Made by a program: the position numbers and the translations under genes. 64,000 nt of DNA from Odontocerum albicorne. Lineage: Eukaryota; Arthropoda; Insecta; Trichoptera; Odontoceridae. Location of the stretch: the NCBI GenBank assembly GCA_949825065.1, contig OX463845.1, forward strand, positions 24,654,728 to 24,718,727, in the 5' to 3' direction. The number at the start of each line of letters is the position of its first letter. The stretch's first letter is position 1. Of this stretch, positions 57,488-64,000 are shown piece by piece. The notes below the pieces were generated by a model. It ran no database searches. It was not told the origin of the DNA and saw only the letters and a program-made list of their open reading frames with translations.

Positions 57488-57915
57488 TGTTCACGCCAAA
57501 ACGACGTGACGTAAAATCAGCTAACATCCACGCGGACAGAGCGTGACCGTCAGGTGGGGGTAGACGAAGAGTGGCCATCCACGCGTGTGACGAGTGTCAT
57601 CCCCCAGACAGTCAGTCGCCATCCAGGCGTGTGGGGAGTGTCATCGACCCGGACGGGTGAACAGTGCAATTTTGATGTGACGATTTCTCGTTACTCGAAT
57701 TGGTGTATTTATGTACTCATTTACGAACCAGTGTTACGTGCAGTTGAAATTGACTATATGTGGGCCAGTACACAGTGCTTATAGGATCAACCCAAACATT
57801 GTGATAAAATAAATGTCAACCTTTCAGCTCGAAACGACTTCCGCGCCATCACCACTAAACCTGTAAGTACCTTTTCCTTTCCCATCGTGTATTGGTTTTG
57901 GCGTAAGCCAAACCA
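57488..57915 (+). repeat. 5' LTR of the BEL/Pao-type element
   Basis: It begins tgttcacgccaaaacgacgt and ends gcgtaagccaaacca. It contains a 76-codon open frame present in both LTRs that is probably incidental, and an aataaa at 57808. It differs from the 3' LTR by one base. Confidence 0.95.
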
Positions 57916-58439
57916 TTTGGTCCTACGATCCGTAACCAACCCATGAATACAGTCCACTAAATCTATCACAAACCGTTATCAAATACAGCCGCTTTAAAAA
58001 ATTTTTTTCGATTCAAAAACATTTCACAAAAAATTCTCCAATCAAAACTTTCACATCTACACAGCCCATGTAAAATCGTAGATAATCCGAATCAAATACA
58101 GCCGCTTCATAATTTTTAAATCAAAAACATTTCTCCTTTCAAAAAGATAAATTCCTCAAAGTTTGTATTATCACAGAGCGAACAAAAATATTTCAAAAAA
58201 AAAAATAATATATAATTCTCAAGAGCAGTTTCTAATATTAACATATACAAATAACATGATAACACTTGCAAATAGCGATTTGTTCTAAATGTCTTTGGGG
58301 GGAAGTTCACAGTGTTTGAACAAGGAATTATTTATAATTATAAATTATAAAATAAATGTAAAATAATTTTAAGAATTGATTGTAATATAATTTTTAAAAT
58401 AAGGTTTCCCTTTCGATTAGTATTTTTTTCAAATTGCTA

Positions 58440-58800
58440 TTAATTTTAAATCTCAAACTCTAACCACGTGCTTTCTCATCTTGCTCATAATTCTGTCTGC
58501 CTTTTCTTCTTCTTAGATTTTTATCTTTGCTAAGTTTTCGTCTTTATTACAACATTAGTATTCTTGTTCAAATTGCTATTTGAACTATTGCCATCCCTTC
58601 TCATCTTGCCCATGATATTATCTGCCTTTTCTTCTTCTTCTTCTTAGATTTTTATCTTTGCTAGTTTTCTTCTTTATTACAAAAATTTATTTTTTTCAAA
58701 TTCAAATTTTAAAATCTCAAACTCTAACCACGTTCTTTCTCATCTTGCCCATAATATTATCTGCCTTTTCTTCTTCTTCTTCTTAGGTTTGTCCCATTTG
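58440..58800. repeat. Three imperfect direct repeats in the LTR element interior
   Basis: The phrase ctcatcttgc..ataat..tctgccttttcttcttctta with flanking aaatctcaaactctaaccac occurs near 58450, 58590 and 58710, with units of about 110-150 bp. Confidence 0.75.
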
Positions 58801-59086
58801 CGTTTGCGTCGCCTTTTGCTCAGCTCTAATGTTCTTGGCCGGGTTTTAGAAAGTGGTAGGGTCTCTTTGGGGCCCGGCAGGCCTATAGCCTCCGGCACGG
58901 TCTGGTGACTTTGCGTTGCTCAAACCTGCACTGCACTAAGCTCATACACTCAGCCCTCTCAGAGGGTATCAGCTCGGCTCATACGCCACCAAACTCGGCG
59001 CATGCGCCACCAAACTCAACTCAGCCCAAACTCGGCTGATACCCTCAGCCCTATCAGAGGGTATCAGTCAAACTCAACTCAGCCAA

Positions 59087-59447
59087 AATGATAATGCCCA
59101 AGAATGATAGATCCCAGGAATGATAGAGCCCAAGAATGATAGAGCCCAAGAATGATAGAGCCCAAGAATGATAGAGCCCAGGAATGATAGAGCCCAAGAA
59201 TGATAGAGCCCAAGAATGATAATGCCCAAGAATGATAGAGCCCAGGAATGATAGAGCCCAAGAATGATAGAGCCCAGGAATGATAGAACCCAAGAATGAT
59301 AGAGCCCAAGAATGATAGAGCCCAAGAATGATAGAGCCCAAGAATGATAGAGCCCAAGAATGATAGAGCCCAGGAATGATAGAACCCAAGAATGATAGAG
59401 CCCAAGAATGATAGAGCCCAAGAATGATAGAGCCCAAGAATGATAGA
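59087..59447 (-). repeat. 16-bp satellite (about 22 copies), open in all three minus-strand frames
   Basis: The unit is agcccaagaatgatag with variants (ccaggaatg, aatgcccaa, agaacccaag). Because 16 is not a multiple of 3 and the minus strand of the unit has no stop in any register, all three frames stay open for 124-147 codons. Each encodes the same 16-residue repeat, GSIILGLYHSWALSFL, in shifted register. The peptide would be very hydrophobic. I see no start-site or promoter evidence that it is made. Confidence 0.9.
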
Positions 59448-60130
59448 CGCCACTCAAACTCAACTCAGCCCAAGCTCGGCGCATATCCTCAGCCCTATCA
59501 GAGGGTATCGGCGCCACTGTGGCTCAACTCAGCCCAAACTCGGCTCATACGCCACTCAAGCTCAACTCAGCCCAAACTCGGCTCATACGCCACTCAAACT
59601 CAACTCAGCCCAAGCTCGGCGCATACCCTCAGCCCTATCAGAGGGTGTCGGCGCCACTCGGGCTCAACTCAGCCCAAACTCGGCTCATACGCCACTCAAG
59701 CTCAACTCAGCCCAAACTTGGCTCATACGCCATTCAAACTCAACTCAGCCCAAGCTCGGCGCATACCCTCAGCCCTATCAGAGGGTATCGGCGCCACTGG
59801 GGCTCAACTCAGCCCAAACTCGGCTCATACGCCACTCAACTCAGCCCAAACTCGACGCATACCCTCAGCCCTATCAGAGGGTATCAGCGCCACTCAAACT
59901 CAACTCAGCCCAAGCTCAGCGCATACCCTCAGCTCTATCAGAGGGTATCGGCGCTACTCGGGCTCAACTCAGCCCAAACTCGGCTCATACGCCACTCAAA
60001 CTCAACTCAGCCCAAACTCGGCTCATACGTCACTCAAACTCAACTCAGCCCAAACTCAGCCCACTCAAACCCGGCCCAGTGCAAACTCGGTTCATATCTT
60101 CGGCCCTCTCAGCATATGCTTCAACTCAAA
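59448..60130 (+). repeat. 38-bp and longer higher-order satellite, open in all three plus-strand frames
   Basis: The basic unit is cactcaaactcaactcagcc followed by caaactcggctcatacgc (38 bp). It is interspersed with a palindrome-bearing module taccctcagccctatcagag and ggtatcggcgc, where ccctc..gaggg pair. Earlier copies start near 58930. All three plus frames are open, giving peptides such as NSAQTRLIRHSNSTQPKLGS that recur in each frame. Confidence 0.9.
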
Positions 60131-60139
60131 CTGAGCTCA

Positions 60140-60430
60140 GCCAAATGCAGTTCATTTGTCTCTCAGGCGCGGTTCATTTGTCTCTCAGACGCAGCTCATT
60201 TATATCTCAAACACAACTCATTTATATCTCAAACACAACTCATTTATATCTCAAACATAACATATCTCAAACACAACTCATTTATCTCTCAAGACACAAC
60301 TCATTTGTCTCTCAAACGCAGTCCATTTGTCTCTCAGCCCGCAACCCATTTGTCACTCAGCCCACAATCCATTTGCCACTCAGCCCACAATCCATTTGTC
60401 ACTCAGCCCACACTTCATTTATCCCTCAGC
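60140..60430 (+). repeat. Short tandem repeats (catttgtctctcag-type)
   Basis: Units of roughly 22-30 bp (ctcatttatatctcaaacacaa, catttgtcactcagcccaca) are repeated about 12 times, with two sub-families merging in the middle. Confidence 0.8.
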
Positions 60431-60515
60431 GATTTTGGTCCCTGTGGACTCAATCCTATCTCCACACCCTTCAAACCCGCTCTAAATGGCTTTCACCATC
60501 CTCCCCTCCTCAAAT

Positions 60516-60729
60516 CGGAGAGCTCGTCCTAATAAAGGAGGATAACTTGCCGGCACTGAAATGGCGACTTGGACGCATCACCCGCACCATACCCGGCAAA
60601 GATGGAGTGCCACGTGTTGTGGATCTGGATACAACCAGTGGACAATTGAGAGGGCCGGTTTCAAAGCTAGCCCGGTTCCCGTTGGAGGTCCTCCCGGTCC
60701 CCCAGGATGTTCACGCCAAAACGACGTGA
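60516..60729 (+). pseudogene. C-terminal pol domain (DUF5641-like) of the BEL/Pao-type element
   Basis: The frame reads QIGELVLIKEDNLPALKWRL, GRITRTIPGKDGVPRVVDLD and SGQLRGPVSKLARFPLEVLP. The GELVLIKEDNLPxLKWxLGRI and PGKDGxxRVV motifs are those of the domain after integrase in BEL/Pao polyproteins. It is in frame with the repeat-encoded frame that opens at 59440, making a 429-codon continuous frame, and its stop (60727-60729) is inside the 3' LTR. The upstream pol is missing, so it is a remnant. Confidence 0.88.
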
Positions 60730-61135
60730 CGTAAAATCAGCTAACATCCACGCGGACAGAGCGTGACCGTCAGGTGGGGGTAGACGAAGAGTGGCCATCC
60801 ACGCGTGTGACGAGTGTCATCCCCCAGACAGTCAGTCGCCATCCAGGCGTGTGGGGAGTGTCATCGACCCGGACGGGTGAACAGTGCAATTTTGATGTGA
60901 CGATTTCTCGTTACTCGAATTGGTGTATTTATGTACTCATTTACGAACCAGTGTTACGTGCAGTTGAAATTGACTATATGTGGGCCAGTACCCAGTGCTT
61001 ATAGGATCAACCCAAACATTGTGATAAAATAAATGTCAACCTTTCAGCTCGAAACGACTTCCGCGCCATCACCACTAAACCTGTAAGTACCTTTTCCTTT
61101 CCCATCGTGTATTGGTTTTGGCGTAAGCCAAACCA
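60708..61135 (+). repeat. 3' LTR of the BEL/Pao-type element
   Basis: 428 bp, TG..CA, one difference from the 5' LTR. It is followed by the target duplication atgtc at 61136-61140 and then resumed Helitron sequence. Confidence 0.95.
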
Positions 61136-61460
61136 ATGTCACATCCAAATTAAATTCGTGCGTAGTTTGCAATGTTTGCAATGTCTTTCCTTAACATTTA
61201 ATTAATTCCAATAACCTCTCTCTTTGCTTAACATTTAATTCGTTCCAATTATCTCCGGATTTCATTAACAGTACTCCTATTGGAGAAATATTTGACAAAT
61301 GCGTGTCCAGCTGCAAAACGATTGATCAGCTGAGATATTCTCACATCAATTGCTGGAAATTGGGAACGGAAATTTCATTGTCTCATAACTTAATGTTTCA
61401 CTCATATTTTTAAAGGTTTACAATTTTATATGTTTTTGCTATAACTTTCTTTCTTCTTTT

Positions 61461-62960
61461 TCAGTGCAATCTATCTGCTTTAGTTCATCAAAATGTCGAG
61501 GAAGCAGCAGAACAACGTGTAGCCAGACTTGAGGATGCACGGTTGCGAGCAGGGCGATCGCGTTCTGCAGTTTCAGAACTGGTTCGTTCTCAAGAGAATG
61601 TACGCGAGAGGCTGATAGTGACTGAAATAGGTCATTAGGAATATCAAATGTATCTTTTTTTATATAGAGTTTAATTTTATCTCTATGTTTATATTTCAAA
61701 ATATATCAAATCGTATGTAGAAATGTAGATTTTTTAAATTAGTTTGATATTCATCCGTTTTAATCAAACCAAGCTTCGCTCTGAAGAATACGTTCATTTG
61801 CGAGATGCAGTTGTAAATGACGGTAATACAACTAACGTTGGAAGACTAACGATTTGGCCATCTTCATATACAGGCAGTCTACGTCATATGCACGAGTACG
61901 CTCAATATGCAATTGCGTATGTTCATTACTACGGATGTCCAGACCTATTCACTACATTCACATGCAATCCAGCTTGGGACGATATACAACAGCTCATGGT
62001 AAAACATGAAGTGTTTGGGTCTGTGCGTTGCTGGATATACTCAGTGGAATGGCAAAAGAGAGGATGGCCTCATGCGAATATATAGTACTAATCTGGATCT
62101 ACAACAAAATCACTTCAAACAAAATCGACAATGTAATGTGCGCTGAAATAACCGATGCCGACGTCGATAAGGATTTGCATGAAGTTGTGACGAAAAATAT
62201 GATACATGGACCTTGCGGTACACTGAATCCAAATTCACAATGCATGATAGACGGAAAATGATCTAAACGATATCCTCGAGCATTAGTATCCAACACAGTT
62301 ACAGGAAACGATGGATATCCTTTATACAGAAGAAGATCAACAGAAGATGGCGGGAAATTAGCAACCATACATATGTGAAACGGTGACATCGAAGTAGACA
62401 ACCATTGGGTTGTTCCATATTCGCCTTTGCTATTCAAAAACATACAAAGCGCACATAAACGTGGAATACTGTAACCCCGTTGAATCGATCAAATACATTT
62501 GTAAGTACGTGAATAAAGGCAGCTACATGGCAGTTTTTGGCGTGCAACCAGAATGCGGGATGGGAATGCGGTTATACATATCGATGAAATCGCACAGTAT
62601 CAGGCTGGAAGATACATAAGCAGCAATGAAGCTGTAAAGCGAATTCTTTCATTTCCCATACATGAACGCCAGCTGTTGTTCACTTAGCAGTACATCTAGA
62701 AAATGGACAACGCGTTTATTTCACAGCTGCAAATGTGCAACAAATAGCCCTGAATCCACCAGCTACAACGTTAACGGCTTTCTTCACGTTATGTAAAAAT
62801 GACGCGTTGGCGAAAAGACTACTGTATCACTGATTGTGACGTCAAAAGAAGAATTGGTGAAAAAGTATTTCCCTACATTTAAATCAATTATAAGAATCAC
62901 GATTGGCATAGTGAACGAGCTATTGCTGCCGCCAAGAACAAAGACGTCTACGAACTTAAT
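61461..62960 (+). pseudogene. Helitron Rep/helicase remnant
   Basis: In succession: EEAAEQRVARLEDARLRAGR near 61495-61560 (charged N-terminal region), then 61744-62085 VGRLTIWPSSYTGSLRHMHE, YAIAYVHYYGCPDLFTTFTC, NPAWDDIQQL and VEWQKRGWPHANI. The FTTFTCNP and QKRGWPHANI segments match the Helitron_like_N/Rep region, the latter corresponding to the HUH area. Later frames give MIHGPCGTLNPNSQCMIDGK, AHINVEYCNPVESIKYICKY and ERAIAAAKNKDVYELNNIIQ (near 62918-62975), the last a helicase piece. Stops and large losses are frequent, so it is inactive. Confidence 0.8.
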
Positions 62961-63612
62961 AATATTATTCAGTTCCTTTTTTAATGTTTCTCAATTTTAT
63001 ATTTTTTTGTTATAACTTTCTTTCTTCTTTTTCAGTGCAATCGATCTTTCATTTGAATTCAAATCATATCGTGAATTGACCTCTTGGAGGGATACGATCA
63101 TTTGCGAGCACGGCGATAAACGCGACAAACTAAGAGTGGCTGAAAGACATCAAAAATATTGTATACCCACAAGCATTATGAAATTAAACATATTAAAAAC
63201 GTATGCTTTTTCTTTTCTTTCTTTTCAATTTAACCAGACTGAGCCACAGCAACGCGTGGCCGGGTACAGCTAGTATCAAATAAAATGCAAGATATAAGAA
63301 AAAAAAAATATTGATAAAAGTCAAAAAATAATAATGGGAACAGTGATATTCTTGCTTCCCTGTGAAGTAAGTGGTTCAGTTATGCCTACAAAGATAATTA
63401 AGGAGCTGAATTCTCAATACTCATTGAGATATGGAAAATATAAATATTAGGAAATTCATTCAACAAAGTCATTCCATGTGCAAGTGGTGGCACTTTTAAT
63501 AGCTCAGTTTGTGAATATGACACCAGAAATAATCTCGATTTACAATAGCGTAAAAAATTGTCAGGTAAACTAAAGATTGTCAATTACATTTTCATTGCTG
63601 TTTTTACTGTTA

Positions 63613-64000
63613 CGAGGGTTGCTACTTAAGTTTTGAGACAGACAAGTAAAAACAAATATTTATCATCGAAAATGGCTTTATTGTTTTTCAAAATACTCTC
63701 CATGAAGATCAATACACTTTTGCATGCGTTTGAACCAATTTTCGAAGCACTTTTTCCACTCCGAATGAGGTAACTTCAAAACATGCGTTTTGAACGCATC
63801 AACGCAAACATGCGTTTAAACGCTTCAGGCGTCGAAAAACGTTGACCTCGCAATTTATTTTTGATGTTCGGGAATAAAAATAAGTCATTGGGTGCCAAAT
63901 CAGGGCTGTACGGCGGATAACCCATCAATTCGATGTTTTGAGTGCTCAAAAAGTCACTTGTTTGAGCTGATGTGTGAGAGCTCGCATTGTCGTGGTGGAG
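63613..64000 (-). mobile_element. Mariner entering from the right edge
   Basis: The terminus cgagggttgctacttaagtt follows TA at 63611-63612. The minus strand from the edge reads LHHDNASSHTSAQTSDF (catalytic Asp), YPPYSPDLAPNDLFLFPNIK (third acidic position; PND rather than PSD), KLRGQRFSTPEAFKRMF, then after a disturbed stretch SACK-type tail sequence toward 63660. A local duplication (acatgcgtttt..aacgc, 63781-63825) disrupts the C-terminal frame. The rest of the element lies beyond the window. Confidence 0.85.

Larger units (their letters stand above)
57488..61135 (+). mobile_element. BEL/Pao-type LTR retrotransposon, internally deleted, with satellite interior
   Basis: LTRs of 428 bp lie at 57488-57915 and 60708-61135. 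They start TG, end CA and differ at one position (57770 a, 60990 c). The target duplication atgtc is at 57483-57487 and 61136-61140. A TGG-initial stretch at 57918 is a candidate primer-binding site. No gag, protease, reverse transcriptase or integrase core remains. Only a C-terminal pol segment (60516-60729) is kept. The rest is tandem repeats. Near-identical LTRs mean a recent insertion, so a partner element must have supplied the enzymes. Confidence 0.92.
55960..63273 (+). mobile_element. Helitron (7.3 kb) split by a BEL/Pao-type LTR element
   Basis: The 5' end is TCTATATAAATAAAAATG at 55960 after an A. The 3' end is CTAG at 63270-63273 before a T. A short hairpin (gccac at 63243-63247 pairs with gtggc at 63256-63260) lies about 10 bases before CTAG. 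An A|T insertion site, TC start, hairpin and CTAG end are the Helitron hallmarks. Removing the LTR element and its duplicated atgtc leaves about 3.66 kb. A Rep-domain remnant lies at 61744-62620. The helicase is nearly all gone. Confidence 0.85.

Noticed and set aside
57554..57784. 76-codon frame duplicated at 60774-61004 as a gene family
   Set aside because: Both copies are inside the two LTRs, so the duplication reflects the LTR pair and not a protein gene family.

Overview
The window is arthropod, almost certainly insect, nuclear DNA. It is AT-rich, its host genes are split by introns with GT..AG borders, and most of it is transposable elements. The elements include several Tc1/mariner lineages, piggyBac, hAT, Helitron, a Penelope-like element, BEL/Pao, non-LTR retrotransposons and a tRNA-derived SINE. 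I cannot fix the order; a hemipteran is only a guess.

Four host genes can be read. (1) 6114-13408, minus: a two-exon gene for a 117-residue protein resembling GTP cyclohydrolase I feedback regulatory protein (GFRP). Its 6.9-kb intron is filled by nested transposons. (2) 17867-18367, plus: GCSH, the mitochondrial glycine-cleavage H protein, intact, with one coding exon and a short 5'UTR intron. (3) 26629-42886, minus: NUBP1 (NBP35), the cytosolic Fe-S scaffold ATPase, rebuilt from eight phase-compatible exons; only the first few codons are not located. (4) 48100-54297, plus: three exons of a tektin (axoneme/sperm-tail filament protein) whose remaining exons lie outside the window or were not found. 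GCSH and NUBP1 are convergent; NUBP1 and the tektin are divergent. No functional link between the four is evident.

Layout: 1-6 kb holds LINE and SINE debris. 6-13.4 kb is the GFRP-like gene, with two abutting mariner fragments and a mariner-like element split by a piggyBac element. 13.4-26 kb is intergenic around GCSH, with LINE tails, two mariners and a hAT MITE. 26-43 kb is NUBP1, whose introns carry a near-intact mellifera-type mariner, an N-terminally deleted mariner, hAT and piggyBac MITEs, a mini-Helitron and a Penelope inverted repeat whose arms bracket one exon. 43-48 kb is LINE debris and unassigned sequence. 48-54.3 kb is the tektin, with a 3.5-kb hAT in its first visible intron. 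54.3-64 kb holds a LINE, a TCTA microsatellite, and a 7.3-kb Helitron split by a young BEL/Pao derivative. That derivative's interior is mostly satellites that stay open in all three frames of one strand. A mariner runs off the right edge.

All calls come from reading translations, splice borders, inverted termini and target-site duplications by eye. No database search was run.
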